Shown here: positions 36,300 to 44,895 of the stretch, one piece after another
Layout of the letters: each line of letters opens with the position of its first letter
How positions within the stretch are numbered: the first letter of the stretch is position 1
NCBI GenBank assembly: GCA_018819135.1
Contig: JAHJQK010000113.1
Location: forward strand, 1 to 48,399
Origin: Pseudomonadota bacterium
Lineage (GTDB): Bacteria > Desulfobacterota > SM23-61
Direction of reading: 5' to 3'
DNA: 48,399 nt
Notes under the pieces: model-generated
The model's input: the letters and a program-made list of their open reading frames with translations, nothing else
Told to the model about the DNA's origin: nothing
The model's database searches: none
Translations under genes and position numbers: made by a program

Positions 36300-37460
36300 T
36301 TGGCTTTTATTCCAGGAAAGGGAAAGACGTATCCTGTGCCAACCCTGGTCATTCATGGAAACGAAGCTTGTGTTCGCGGAGCCATGGCCGCAGGTTGCCG
36401 TTTTTTTGCCGGCTATCCCATAACTCCGGCGTCGGAGATTACCGAGCTCATGGCCCGCATGCTTCCTCAGGTGCGGGGAGTTTTTTTACAGATGGAAGAC
36501 GAGATCGCTTCGATTTGCGCTGTACTGGGAGCGGCTTGGGGAGGAGCCAAAGCCTGCACAGCCACTTCCGGGCCGGGATTCACCTTAAAACAAGAGGGCA
36601 TCGGCTGGGCCGCGGAGACGGATACTCCCATTGTGGTCATCGACGTCATGCGCGGAGGACCTTCCACCGGGCAACCCACCTCTTCCTCCCAGCAGGATGT
36701 GATGCAGGCCAAATATGGGTCCCACGGGGATTATGAGATCATCGCCCTAACGCCCTCGAGCGTCCAAGAGGCCTTCGACCTGACCGTGAAGGCTTTTAAC
36801 CTGGCTGAAATTTACCGCAACCCGGTCATGGTTCTCTCCGATGAGATTGTGGGCCATACTCGGGAGAAAATTCGGATCCCCGAGCAGGTAGAGGTCGTGC
36901 CGCGCAAAAAACCGCAAAACTCCGTTAACGACTACATACCCTTTCGACCTACCGCCCAGGGTTTTTTAGATGGCATGCCGACTTTCAATCAGGGGTATGG
37001 AATTTTAGTTGACGGGCAGCTACATGATGAGTGGGGAATCCGCGCTGGGCATAAGCCGGATGTCTCTGCGGGGCTCGTGGAGCGGATCTGCCGCAAAATT
37101 ACCGACCATGCCCGGGAGCTTTTGGATGTGGAAGAATACAGGCTGGACGACGCAGAAGTGGTGGTAATCGCTTATGGTAGCCCGGCAAGGCCCTCGCTGC
37201 GGGCCGCCAAGGAGGCTCGCAACACAGGCGTGAAGGCGGGATGCTTGAAGATGAGGATTCTCTGGCCGTTTCCAGAAAGCGCCATCGACCAGCTTTGCCC
37301 AAGAGTAAAAAAAATCATTGTCCCGGAAATGAACATGGGAAAAATTTATCGGGAAGTGGAAAGGGTGGCCGCCGGAAGAGCAGAAGTCATTTCCCTGCCT
37401 AAATTGGGCGGAGAGATGCATACCCCGCAGGAAATTTTCGAAAAAATTAAATTATTTTAG
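36300..37460 (+). CDS. korA: 2-oxoacid:acceptor oxidoreductase alpha subunit (KorA-type)
   Basis: 386 residues, pyrimidine-binding half of a thiamine-diphosphate oxidoreductase. Diagnostic segments are GYPITPASEITELMA, QMEDEIASICAVLGAAWGG and TATSGPGFTLKQEGIGWAAE near the N-terminus, and GLKxRxLWPFP-like KMRILWPFPESAI near the C-terminus. There is no N-terminal gamma fusion; the gamma subunit is the separate gene at 38630. Start is TTG at 36300, 17 bp after the hydrolase gene, with a weak ribosome site; a start at a downstream GTG is possible. The complex would oxidise 2-oxoglutarate or another 2-oxoacid to acyl-CoA with ferredoxin. Confidence 0.92.
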   Translation: MAFIPGKGKTYPVPTLVIHGNEACVRGAMAAGCRFFAGYPITPASEITELMARMLPQVRGVFLQMEDEIASICAVLGAAWGGAKACTATSGPGFTLKQEGIGWAAETDTPIVVIDVMRGGPSTGQPTSSSQQDVMQAKYGSHGDYEIIALTPSSVQEAFDLTVKAFNLAEIYRNPVMVLSDEIVGHTREKIRIPEQVEVVPRKKPQNSVNDYIPFRPTAQGFLDGMPTFNQGYGILVDGQLHDEWGIRAGHKPDVSAGLVERICRKITDHARELLDVEEYRLDDAEVVVIAYGSPARPSLRAAKEARNTGVKAGCLKMRILWPFPESAIDQLCPRVKKIIVPEMNMGKIYREVERVAAGRAEVISLPKLGGEMHTPQEIFEKIKLF

Positions 37461-37589
37461 CCACAGAGGTCACAGAGAACACAGAGGTTAAAAAAAATAA
37501 CAAGAAATAATCAATTTTAAAAATTTTCTTGATTTTTAAATCCATTATTTAATCATTTTACTCTCTGAGATCTCTGTGTCCTCTGTGGC
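37460..37589. repeat. inverted-repeat element filling the korA-korB gap
   Basis: Terminal arms 37460-37478 (GCCACAGAGGTCACAGAGA) and 37571-37589 (inverted, 18 of 19 matching) flank an AT-rich centre. It begins on the last base of the korA stop codon and ends two bases before the korB ATG, so it forms the entire intercistronic space. Related in style to three other elements between 39990 and 47010. Confidence 0.85.
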
Positions 37590-37591
37590 CA

Positions 37592-38440
37592 ATGGTTACT
37601 GAATTTATGAATCCTTTAGCTGACAAATACATTCGGAAAAAAGCACTGCCTTTAATCTTTTGCCCGGGCTGCGGGGATGGGACCGTATTAAATATTTTTT
37701 TACGAGCCGTGGAAGAGATGGGCATCTTCCCGGACCTGGCTTTGGTGGGTGGGATTGGATGCTCGGGATGGTTGCCCACCTATATCCGGGCCGATGTCCT
37801 CCATGTCCTCCACGGCCGGGCTATTCCTTTTGCCACCGGCTTGAAACTCACGGATCCCCGGAGAAAGGTGGTTGTCTTTACCGGTGACGGAGATGGCGTG
37901 GGGATTGGCGGCAATCATTTCATCCATGGAGCCAGACGGAATATCGACCTTACGGTCATCATGATGAATAACGGAATCTATGGAATGACCGGCGGACAGG
38001 TCGCTCCTACCACCCCCCTTCACGGCCGGACCCAGACATCTCCTTACGGTAATATTGAATTTCCTTTTGACGTCGGCGATCTGGCGCGAGCGGCTGGAGC
38101 CACCTACGTGACCCGCTGGACGACCGCCCACCCGAAGCAACTTCTCCGGGCCATCAAGGAAGGAATTGAGCATGCGGGATTTTCCTTTATCGAGGTGCTT
38201 TCCCAGTGCCCAACCCAGGCCGGAAGATACCTGGAAGGAACCAGCGATCCGGGAGAGCTTCTAACTCTTTTTAAGAAAAGAGCGATTGCGGTCGAGCGAG
38301 CCAGGAGCACTCCGGCCCAGGATTTAAGGGGAAGGATTATTGTGGGTAAAATCCATCACGTGACGGAAAAGAAGGAGTTCAGTAAAACCCTCTATGAAAG
38401 TTTTCCGGCCGAAGCAGCAGACAACCAAGATCATCCTTGA
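37592..38440 (+). CDS. korB: 2-oxoacid:acceptor oxidoreductase beta subunit (KorB-type)
   Basis: 282 residues, thiamine-diphosphate-binding half. Motifs: LIFCPGCGDGTVLN, GGIGCSGW, TGLKLTDPRRKVVVFTGDGDG and the diphosphate/Mg site GDGDGVGIGGNHF to MMNNGIYGMTGGQ. The ATG at 37592 directly follows the repeat element, leaving no obvious ribosome site; ATG 37607 (MNPLADKY) is an alternative. The end overlaps the ferredoxin subunit gene by 47 bp. Works with korA, korD, korC. Confidence 0.93.
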   Translation: MVTEFMNPLADKYIRKKALPLIFCPGCGDGTVLNIFLRAVEEMGIFPDLALVGGIGCSGWLPTYIRADVLHVLHGRAIPFATGLKLTDPRRKVVVFTGDGDGVGIGGNHFIHGARRNIDLTVIMMNNGIYGMTGGQVAPTTPLHGRTQTSPYGNIEFPFDVGDLARAAGATYVTRWTTAHPKQLLRAIKEGIEHAGFSFIEVLSQCPTQAGRYLEGTSDPGELLTLFKKRAIAVERARSTPAQDLRGRIIVGKIHHVTEKKEFSKTLYESFPAEAADNQDHP

Positions 38441-38633
38441 TGATCGATTCTGTAAGGGTTGTAATCTTTGTGTTCAGGTATGCCCCCAAAAGTTGTTTTC
38501 TCAGGGAGAGAAACGCAGCCGGGGAGGGTATCGAATGCCCGAAGTTGGCCACGAAAAGGAATGTTCAGGCTGCCTGTTGTGTGAGATGACCTGCCCGGAT
38601 CTGGCCCTGACCGTCCTGCGGGAGAAAAAATGA
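38394..38633 (+). CDS. korD: 2-oxoacid oxidoreductase ferredoxin-like delta subunit
   Basis: 79 residues with two complete 4Fe-4S motifs: C20, C23, C26, C30 and C57, C60, C63, C67. It carries electrons from the thiamine site to soluble ferredoxin. It starts inside the end of korB (47-bp overlap in another frame) and its stop overlaps the gamma-subunit ATG by 4 bp, so it is translationally coupled to both. Order alpha-beta-delta-gamma is atypical against the common delta-alpha-beta-gamma order. Confidence 0.92.
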   Translation: MKVFRPKQQTTKIILDDRFCKGCNLCVQVCPQKLFSQGEKRSRGGYRMPEVGHEKECSGCLLCEMTCPDLALTVLREKK

Positions 38634-39187
38634 GGAGAGAGGTTCGCATTGCCGGATTTGGGGGGCAAGGGGTTGTAACCATGGGCACGATTTTGGCTGT
38701 AGCCGCCGGCATCCATGATGATTTAGAAGTGGCCCAGACCCAGAGTTACGGGCCGGAGGCCCGGGGCGGGGCTTGCCGGTCGGATGTCGTCATCAGCGAT
38801 GAACCCATCGATTACACCAAGCCAATGGCCCTGGACCTTTTTATAGCTTTATCACCTGCGGCTATTGCCCAGTACTGGCCAGATGTTCGAAAAGGAAAAA
38901 CAGTGGTGATCGTGGATAAAACATTGATTCCCGAGCCCCCGGATCATTCTCCTCAGGTTTTGGCCATTGAGGCCACTCAGATCGCGGAAGAAGAGTTCAA
39001 AAATCGGGTGGTGGCCAACATGATCATGTTGGGAGCTATGGCGACCTATACGGGATGGATCAGTTTAAGAGCTCTGGAAAATGCTCTTGAAGGACGCGTA
39101 CCCCCCCAAAGCTTAGAGATCAGCAGAAAGGCATTAAGGCGGGGAGCCGAAGTTGTTCAACCCCCTCCCCCTGCTGAATCCTCCTAA
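38630..39187 (+). CDS. korC: 2-oxoacid:acceptor oxidoreductase gamma subunit (KorC-type)
   Basis: 185 residues. Gamma-subunit hallmarks: VRIAGFGGQGVVTMGTILA at the N-terminus and QTQSYGPEARGGACRSDVVIS around 38-58, then NMIMLGAMATYTG near 140. This domain binds CoA or helps subunit contact in the family. ATG overlaps korD by 4 bp. Last gene of the korABDC operon; a promoter for the next gene follows about 55 bp later. Confidence 0.93.
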   Translation: MRREVRIAGFGGQGVVTMGTILAVAAGIHDDLEVAQTQSYGPEARGGACRSDVVISDEPIDYTKPMALDLFIALSPAAIAQYWPDVRKGKTVVIVDKTLIPEPPDHSPQVLAIEATQIAEEEFKNRVVANMIMLGAMATYTGWISLRALENALEGRVPPQSLEISRKALRRGAEVVQPPPPAESS

Positions 39188-39240
39188 ACCCCTCAATCGT
39201 TTCGTTTGGTAATAATAAAATTATTTTATTCTGGCTAAAA

Positions 39241-39269
39241 TTGGCTTGACAGGGAATTGAGGCTATAAT
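39241..39269 (+). promoter_or_regulatory. candidate sigma-70 promoter for the XRE-cupin regulator
   Basis: TTGGCT (39241-39246), 17-bp spacer, perfect TATAAT (39264-39269), about 105 bp before the ATG. A TTGACA lies inside the spacer but only 12 bp from TATAAT, too close to pair with it. Confidence 0.5.
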
Positions 39270-39374
39270 ATTTTTAAAAAAAGTTAACCTGGGTGACTTT
39301 TCCCCGAGAAACTCCCCCGGATCCCTTCGACGATCGAGATATTTTAGATTTTATTAAGGAAAGGGAGAGTTGTC

Positions 39375-39965
39375 ATGAACGTAGATTTAGAAGTCCGAAA
39401 ATTAAAGCTTGGGGAGAAGGTTAAAGACCTTCGACTGCAGAAACGTTATACCCTGCGCCAAGTAGCCGGCAATACCGGCCTTTCCATTGCCCTCTTATCG
39501 CAAATCGAGAATAACGCCGTTTCCCCTCCCGTCGCCACTCTTCTCCGAATTGCCAGAGCCCTGGATGTGAACATTGGCTATTTTTTCCGCGAGGAAGAAT
39601 CGAAAGACAAAGCGGTAGTGGTGCGCAAGAATGAGAGAAAGAAAGCCTTTCGCCGTAGGTATGCCCAGCATGGGGAAGGGGGATATACTTACGAAGCCTT
39701 GGCTTACACGAGAAATGCCAAACACATGGAGCCGTTCCTGGTGGAGTTTGAGCCCAAGCAGAAAGAAGAGCTTACCTTCCTGAATCACAGGGGGGAGGAA
39801 TTTCTGTTCCTTTTCAGGGGGCGGCTGGCCTTTCACTACGACCAGGACGAAATCATCCTGGATTCGGGAGACAGTTTGTATTTCGACTCGGGTGTTCCCC
39901 ATGCTTTTCGAGCCCTCAGGGGGAAGAAAGCCCAGGGAATTGTTATCGTCTATTCGGAAGAATGA
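39375..39965 (+). CDS. XRE-family transcriptional regulator with cupin domain
   Basis: 196 residues: helix-turn-helix at about 12-68 (LRQVAGNTGLSIALLSQIEN) and a cupin at about 115-190 (RGEEFLFLFRGRLAFHYD, then DSGDSLYFDSGVPHAFRA with the usual histidine). Regulators of this form often sense a small organic acid or amino-acid-like ligand via the cupin. ATG with GGAGAG site. Lying between the two 2-oxoacid oxidoreductase operons, it is the obvious candidate regulator of one or both, though no operator could be identified. Confidence 0.92.
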   Translation: MNVDLEVRKLKLGEKVKDLRLQKRYTLRQVAGNTGLSIALLSQIENNAVSPPVATLLRIARALDVNIGYFFREEESKDKAVVVRKNERKKAFRRRYAQHGEGGYTYEALAYTRNAKHMEPFLVEFEPKQKEELTFLNHRGEEFLFLFRGRLAFHYDQDEIILDSGDSLYFDSGVPHAFRALRGKKAQGIVIVYSEE

Positions 39966-39989
39966 AAAAGGCCATAAGCAAAAATATTT

Positions 39990-40110
39990 TGGACGCAGAT
40001 AAACGCGGATCGGCAGGATTTAAAAAAATTAAAAGTCAAAAGCATGGGCAAAAAGTTTTTATTCTAAATTGAAATTTCTTGACCTGTTTTTTCTGCGTAA
40101 ATCAGCGTCC
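39990..40110. repeat. inverted-repeat intergenic element
   Basis: Arms GGACGCAGATAAACGCGGAT (39990-40009... ) and its approximate inverse ending in ATCAGCGTCC (40091-40110), about 15 of 20 positions paired, with an AT-rich centre. Lies 25 bp after the regulator stop and ends 24 bp before the gamma-subunit ATG. Confidence 0.75.
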
Positions 40111-40134
40111 CATTAAATCCTGAAAGAGGGAACC

Positions 40135-40683
40135 ATGATAGAAATTCGGATTCATGGACGAGGAGGGCAGGGGGCGGTAATTGCCTCCGAGGTCCTGGCT
40201 TCGGCCTTTTTTAAGGAAGGGAAATTCGTCCAGGCTTTCCCGGCCTTTGGGGTGGAGCGCCGGGGGGCTCCCGTGGCCGCTTTCACCCGGGTGGATGACC
40301 AGCCCATTCGCATCCGCAATTTTATATATGAACCGGACCACATCATTATCCTCGACCCCACTTTGATCGAAAGCACGCAGGTAGATTCGGGGCTGAAGGA
40401 GAACGGCTGGATCATCATCAACACCGACCGCCCTCCCAAAACATTTGGGCGTTTTTCCAAATTCCGGGTGGCTACCGTGGATGCCAACCGCATCGCCGTC
40501 GAATATAAGTTAGGCTCTCCCACGGCTCCTATCGTGAATACCGCCATCCTGGGAGCTTTTTCCAAGATCACCGGGATGGTCACGGTGGATTCGCTTATCG
40601 AAGCCATGAAAGAGTTCGTGCCGTCGAACAAAGCCGGCAACGCCGCGGCCATAAAAGAGGCCCATGAAAGGGCGAAAGCGTAA
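40135..40683 (+). CDS. 2-oxoacid:acceptor oxidoreductase gamma subunit (second complex)
   Basis: 182 residues. Begins IEIRIHGRGGQGAVIASEVLA and has FPAFGVERRGAPVAAFTRVDD, the PorC/VorC/PadE-type gamma pattern, different from the korC copy. ATG 40135 after GAGGGA. It is separated from the flavoprotein gene by a 189-bp gap holding another repeat element. Likely first subunit of a gamma / flavoprotein-delta / alpha / beta complex. Confidence 0.92.
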   Translation: MIEIRIHGRGGQGAVIASEVLASAFFKEGKFVQAFPAFGVERRGAPVAAFTRVDDQPIRIRNFIYEPDHIIILDPTLIESTQVDSGLKENGWIIINTDRPPKTFGRFSKFRVATVDANRIAVEYKLGSPTAPIVNTAILGAFSKITGMVTVDSLIEAMKEFVPSNKAGNAAAIKEAHERAKA

Positions 40684-40742
40684 ATAGGTAATAGGTAAAA
40701 GGTAAAAAATGCACACGCCTTGCCCCTTACGCCTTACGTTTT

Positions 40743-40851
40743 TTAATTTAATTGTATAGGAAATTCCTTTTTGGACACGGATGTACACAGATTATCAGGA
40801 TAAACGAAAAAGAAAATAATTATCTGTGGTTATCTGCGCAAATCTGCGTCC
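40743..40851. repeat. inverted-repeat element with unique left flank, copy 1
   Basis: The left flank from 40743 (TTAATTTAATTGTATAGGAA and onward to CACAGATTATCAGGAT, ending near 40800) is almost identical to 46739-46796. The GGACACGGATGTACACAGAT arm (from 40773) is imperfectly inverted at the right end (AAATCTGCGTCC, to 40851). Confidence 0.8.
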
Positions 40852-40872
40852 CAATTAATTTAAGGAGTTGTT

Positions 40873-42627
40873 ATGTCCGAACAGATCATTTTTAAACGTG
40901 AAGAGGATTTGCCTTATCTGCCCATTACCTTTGGTTCGATGGCCTGGAATAAGACCGGAAGCTGGCGGTACTTGCGTCCCCGGTTTGAAAATAAGATTTC
41001 TCCTTGCAACGAAGGGTGTCCCGCAGGCCAAGACATCGAAGGAGCGATGGTCCTGATCGGCAAAGGCAAAGTTTTGCAGGCTTGGGATCTATTTAAGGAG
41101 GAGAACCCTTTCCCGGCGGTTTGCGGGCGAGTCTGCTTTCATCCCTGCGAATCTTCCTGCAACCGCGGAGAGTTCGATGAAGCCATTTCCATTAATGCCT
41201 TAGAGCGCTTCATGGCGGATGTTGCCTCCCGGCAGGGAAGGAAACCGTTGCTGAGGCGGGAAAGGCGGGAGGAGAAAGTAGCCATCGTTGGCTCCGGGCC
41301 TGCAGGTTTGACCTGCGCCTATCACTTAGCCCGCCTGGGTTACGGCGTCACGGTCTTCGAGGCTCTGCCCGTCCTGGGAGGAATGCTCCGCGTAGGAATT
41401 CCTGAATATCGATTGCCCAAGAGAGTGCTGGAGGAAGAAATCGACCAGATCCTGGAGGTGGAGGTGAAGGCGGAGGTCAATGCCCGCCTGGGGGGAGAGT
41501 TCCTGTTGAAGGAATTAAAAGAATATCAAGCCATCTTCCTGGCCATGGGCAACCACCGCAGTAAAAGTTTGGGAATTCCCGGGGAAGAGGCCGAAGGTAT
41601 AATGAGCGGAGTCGAATTTTTAAAGAACGTTAACCTGGGTAAAGAAGTGCCCCTGGGAAAAAAAGTGGCTGTGATCGGCGGGGGGAATACGGCTATCGAT
41701 GCTGCCCGCTCGGCTTTACGCCTGGGGACCAAACCATTTATCCTTTATCGCCGGACACGGGAAGAAATGCCCGCCTTTCCTACAGAAATTTTAGAGGCCG
41801 AAGAAGAAGGCATTGAAATTTCCTATTTGGTCTCACCCCTGCAAGTGATTGCCGAAAACGGAAAGGTAAGTAAGCTGGAATGCATGAAGAATCGGCTGGG
41901 GCCACCGGATGAGGATGGCCGCCGACGGCCGGTGGGCATCAAAGGCTCTAACTTTTTTGTGGAAGTTGATCAAGTCATCGCGGCCATCGGCGAAGAAGCA
42001 GATCTTTCCTCTATCCCTAAGAAATTAGGGGTGAAAGAAAACGTCATTCTGACCGATGAGCGGGGAGGGACTAAGCAAAAAGGGGTTTTCGCTGGCGGCG
42101 ATATGATCCATCAACCCCACACAGTGGTACATGCCATCGGCTCCGGGAAGAGGGCGGCTATCTTTATCGATTGCTTCCTGAAGAAGAAAAAATGGGATGG
42201 TCTCTTTGACGCCATCCGTATTGGCGAGCGCGGTGGTTTATCGATGAAACGATACCTGCAGGACGAAAAAGATCGCCTTCCCATCAGTTCCCAAACGGTA
42301 CGCCTGAAAGATTTGAACCTGGATTATTTCGATTATAAGAAACGTAAAAGAATGTCCAAAGCCCAGGTCTCTAAACGGATCGGATCTTTCGAGGAGGTCA
42401 ACCTGGGATTTTCCGAGGAGACGGCCGTGGAAGAGGCCAATCGTTGTTTCAACTGCGGCGTCTGCAACCTCTGCGACAACTGTTACATCCTCTGCCCGGA
42501 CGTAGCCATCCTGAAACAGGGAGAGGATGCGTTCAACGTCATAGACTATGAACATTGTAAAGGGTGCGGCATCTGCGTGGAGGAGTGCCCCCGAAATGCC
42601 ATGGTTATGGAGGAGGAAATAAAATGA
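40873..42627 (+). CDS. GltD-like FAD/NAD(P) oxidoreductase fused to delta-type 2x[4Fe-4S] ferredoxin
   Basis: 584 residues. An N-terminal PorD-like segment (SWRYLRPRFE near 30-39) and Cys-rich GltD-type Fe-S region (C45, C49, C84, C88, C92, C96) lead to an FAD site GSGPAG (140-145), an NAD(P) site GGGNTA (269-274), and a C-terminal ferredoxin domain with CGVCNLCDNCYILCP and CKGCGICVEECP. It would pass electrons between the oxidoreductase core and NAD(P). A GltD-like subunit beside alpha, beta and gamma subunits recalls phenylglyoxylate dehydrogenase (PadEFGHI). ATG after AAGGAG; the stop overlaps the alpha-subunit ATG (ATGA). Confidence 0.9.
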   Translation: MSEQIIFKREEDLPYLPITFGSMAWNKTGSWRYLRPRFENKISPCNEGCPAGQDIEGAMVLIGKGKVLQAWDLFKEENPFPAVCGRVCFHPCESSCNRGEFDEAISINALERFMADVASRQGRKPLLRRERREEKVAIVGSGPAGLTCAYHLARLGYGVTVFEALPVLGGMLRVGIPEYRLPKRVLEEEIDQILEVEVKAEVNARLGGEFLLKELKEYQAIFLAMGNHRSKSLGIPGEEAEGIMSGVEFLKNVNLGKEVPLGKKVAVIGGGNTAIDAARSALRLGTKPFILYRRTREEMPAFPTEILEAEEEGIEISYLVSPLQVIAENGKVSKLECMKNRLGPPDEDGRRRPVGIKGSNFFVEVDQVIAAIGEEADLSSIPKKLGVKENVILTDERGGTKQKGVFAGGDMIHQPHTVVHAIGSGKRAAIFIDCFLKKKKWDGLFDAIRIGERGGLSMKRYLQDEKDRLPISSQTVRLKDLNLDYFDYKKRKRMSKAQVSKRIGSFEEVNLGFSEETAVEEANRCFNCGVCNLCDNCYILCPDVAILKQGEDAFNVIDYEHCKGCGICVEECPRNAMVMEEEIK

Positions 42628-43778
42628 AGAAGATTATGGTGGGCAACCATGCCGTTTCCTGGGGGGTGATGTTGGCCCGGGCCGAAGTGATCCCGGCTTA
42701 TCCGATCACTCCCCAGACGACCATCGTCGAAGAACTATCGGTCCTCTGCGCGGACGGCAGGCTAAAAGCAAAATTTATCCCGGTAGAATCGGAGCACTCG
42801 GCCATGGCTTGCTGCGTCGGAGCCTCGGCGGCCGGGGTGCGAACTTTCACGGCTACTTCAGGGCAGGGATTGGCCTTGATGCACGAGATGCTCCACTGGG
42901 CCAGCGGGGCGCGTCTGCCCATCGTCATGGCCAACGTCAACCGGGCCTTGGGATCCCCTTGGAACATCTGGGGTGAGCAGACCGACAGTCTCTCCCAGCG
43001 GGATACCGGCTGGTTGCAGCTTTATTGTGAGAGCAATCAGGAGGTCCTGGACACCACGATCCAGGCCTTCAAAATTGCCGAGGAGATCCACTTACCGGTC
43101 ATGTTAAACCTGGATGCCTTTTTCCTTTCGCATACGGCAGAACCCGTTGAAATCCCGGAGCAAAAAGGGGTGGATGATTTTCTGCCCCGGTATCAACCCG
43201 AATTTCGCCTGGATCCCAAGAAGCCCTATTCTTTCGGCTGCCTGACTCCTCCCGAATATTTTATGGAATTTCGATACAAGATCCAGCAGTCCATGCTCCA
43301 GGGCAAGGAGGTCAGCCGGCGGGTGAATGAGGAATTCGGGCAATCCTTTGGCAGGAAGTACGGGCTGATTGAAGCGTACCGCTGCGATGGGGCGGATTTG
43401 ATCCTGGTTACCTCCGGGGCTATCGCCAGCACGGCCCGCGTGGTCGTGGATGCTTTGCGGCAAAAAGGACGGAAGGTGGGCATGGTAAAAGTGCGCTTGT
43501 TTCGCCCTTTCCCTCAAGAAGAACTTTATGCCGTGCTGCGGGATGCGGAAAAGGTGGCGGTGGTGGACCGGAACGTTTCTTTCGGGGTGGGAGGAATTTT
43601 TGCCCACGAGCTGAATGCCGCCTTTTGTAATGAGAAGACTCGGCCGCCCATCTTCAGTTACATCGCCGGGTTGGGCGGAAGGGACGTAACGCCGCAAGTA
43701 TTGAACGACGTGGTTTATCAGACCTATAAACGGGCCCAACCAGAGAAGCAGAGCGTCTGGGTGGGGATGAGGGGATAA
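42624..43778 (+). CDS. 2-oxoacid:acceptor oxidoreductase alpha subunit (PorA/VorB/PadG-type)
   Basis: 384 residues. KKIMVGNHAVSWGVMLARAE then AYPITPQTTIVEELS, ESEHSAMACCVGASAAGVRT and FTATSGQGLALMHEMLHWAS identify the pyrimidine-binding subunit. VAVVDRNVSFGVGG near the C-terminus is typical of the PorA domain II. The ATG at 42624 overlaps the flavoprotein stop, which excludes the longer upstream frame. The substrate may be pyruvate, a branched-chain or an aryl 2-oxoacid. Confidence 0.93.
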   Translation: MKKIMVGNHAVSWGVMLARAEVIPAYPITPQTTIVEELSVLCADGRLKAKFIPVESEHSAMACCVGASAAGVRTFTATSGQGLALMHEMLHWASGARLPIVMANVNRALGSPWNIWGEQTDSLSQRDTGWLQLYCESNQEVLDTTIQAFKIAEEIHLPVMLNLDAFFLSHTAEPVEIPEQKGVDDFLPRYQPEFRLDPKKPYSFGCLTPPEYFMEFRYKIQQSMLQGKEVSRRVNEEFGQSFGRKYGLIEAYRCDGADLILVTSGAIASTARVVVDALRQKGRKVGMVKVRLFRPFPQEELYAVLRDAEKVAVVDRNVSFGVGGIFAHELNAAFCNEKTRPPIFSYIAGLGGRDVTPQVLNDVVYQTYKRAQPEKQSVWVGMRG

Positions 43779-43790
43779 AGGGAGTTCGTT

Positions 43791-44657
43791 ATGTATGAGC
43801 GCAGAGAATTGATGTATGCAGGTCACCTGGCCTGCGCGGGGTGCGGGGCGACGATGTCCATGCGCTATGCCTTAAAAGCCCTGGGAGAAAAAACCATCCT
43901 GGCCATACCAGCGTGCTGCTGGTCGATCCTTGCCGGCCCCTTTCCTTATAGTGCCGTCGAGGTGCCCGTGATTCATACGGCCTTTGAAACCGGAGCATCC
44001 ACTGCCTCAGGTATCAAGGCTGGCCTGGAAATGCGCGGTGACACGGAGACCACCGTGGCCGCCTGGGCGGGGGATGGCGGCACTTTTGACATCGGTATCC
44101 AGGCTCTCTCCGGCGCAGCCGAGAGGAACGATGACATTATCTACTTCTGCTACGACAATGAAGCCTACATGAACACGGGAATTCAGAGGAGTTCAGCCAC
44201 GCCCTTCGGCACCTGGACAACGACAACCCCGGCCAATCATCCCAAAAGCCAACCCAAAAAAAACATGGTGGAAATTATGGCCGCCCACCGCATCCCCTAT
44301 GCCGCCACTTGCTCCGTAGCCTTTCCCGAAGACATGATGCGCAAGATCGTCAAAGCCAAATCCATCCGGGGGACCAAATTCATCCATATTTTTTCCCCCT
44401 GCCCAACCGGCTGGAAGGCGGCCTCTTCCCTGGCAGTAAAGATCGCCCGCCTGGCCGTACATACCAAAGTCTTCCCGCTTTACGAAGTGGAAGATGGTGA
44501 ACGATATAACATCAACGTGGACCCCAAGAATATGCCGGTTGACGAATACCTTCGCCTCCAGGGCCGATTTGCCCATCTCACCGACGACGAGGTGCATACC
44601 ATCCAGGAAACCGTGGACCGGGAATGGGAACGACTGGTCAAGAAAGCGTTGGATTAG
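43791..44657 (+). CDS. 2-oxoacid:acceptor oxidoreductase beta subunit (PorB-type)
   Basis: 288 residues. Thiamine-diphosphate subunit with GHLACAGCGATMSMRY, PACCWSILAG, WAGDGGTFDIGIQALSGA and YDNEAYMNTGIQRSSATP, plus PCPTGWK near 202. Conserved cysteines around the first motif may bind the proximal Fe-S cluster. ATG with AAGGGAG site, 12 bp after the alpha gene. Last gene of the operon; a strong terminator follows at 44795-44832. Confidence 0.94.
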   Translation: MYERRELMYAGHLACAGCGATMSMRYALKALGEKTILAIPACCWSILAGPFPYSAVEVPVIHTAFETGASTASGIKAGLEMRGDTETTVAAWAGDGGTFDIGIQALSGAAERNDDIIYFCYDNEAYMNTGIQRSSATPFGTWTTTTPANHPKSQPKKNMVEIMAAHRIPYAATCSVAFPEDMMRKIVKAKSIRGTKFIHIFSPCPTGWKAASSLAVKIARLAVHTKVFPLYEVEDGERYNINVDPKNMPVDEYLRLQGRFAHLTDDEVHTIQETVDREWERLVKKALD

Positions 44658-44794
44658 ACCCCTCCCCCCGCCCTCAACATCTCCAATAATATACCCTTGA
44701 CTTCGCCCTCCGATTTGTTTATGATCCTTTTGAATCCACCACTTACAAAAATCCTTTAACTTAGAGGGTGGCGTATGGCCCGTAAAAAAAGAAG

Positions 44795-44832
44795 CTCCAT
44801 TTCCTGAGGGCAGAGAAATGGAGTTTTTTTTG
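44795..44832 (+). terminator. rho-independent terminator after the second oxidoreductase operon
   Basis: Perfect 9-bp stem CTCCATTTC (44795-44803) / GAAATGGAG (44815-44823), 11-base loop, then nine consecutive T (44824-44832). Confidence 0.85.
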
Positions 44833-44895
44833 GGGGGGTTCCTTCAGTGGTTTCGAGTAAGGATAAATTACTGCCTATTTTCGGAGATAAATGAC

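Noticed and set aside
39252..39269. TTGACA-TATAAT promoter upstream of the XRE regulator
   Set aside because: The spacing between these two hexamers is only 12 bp, too short; the TTGGCT/TATAAT pair at 17 bp is more plausible.
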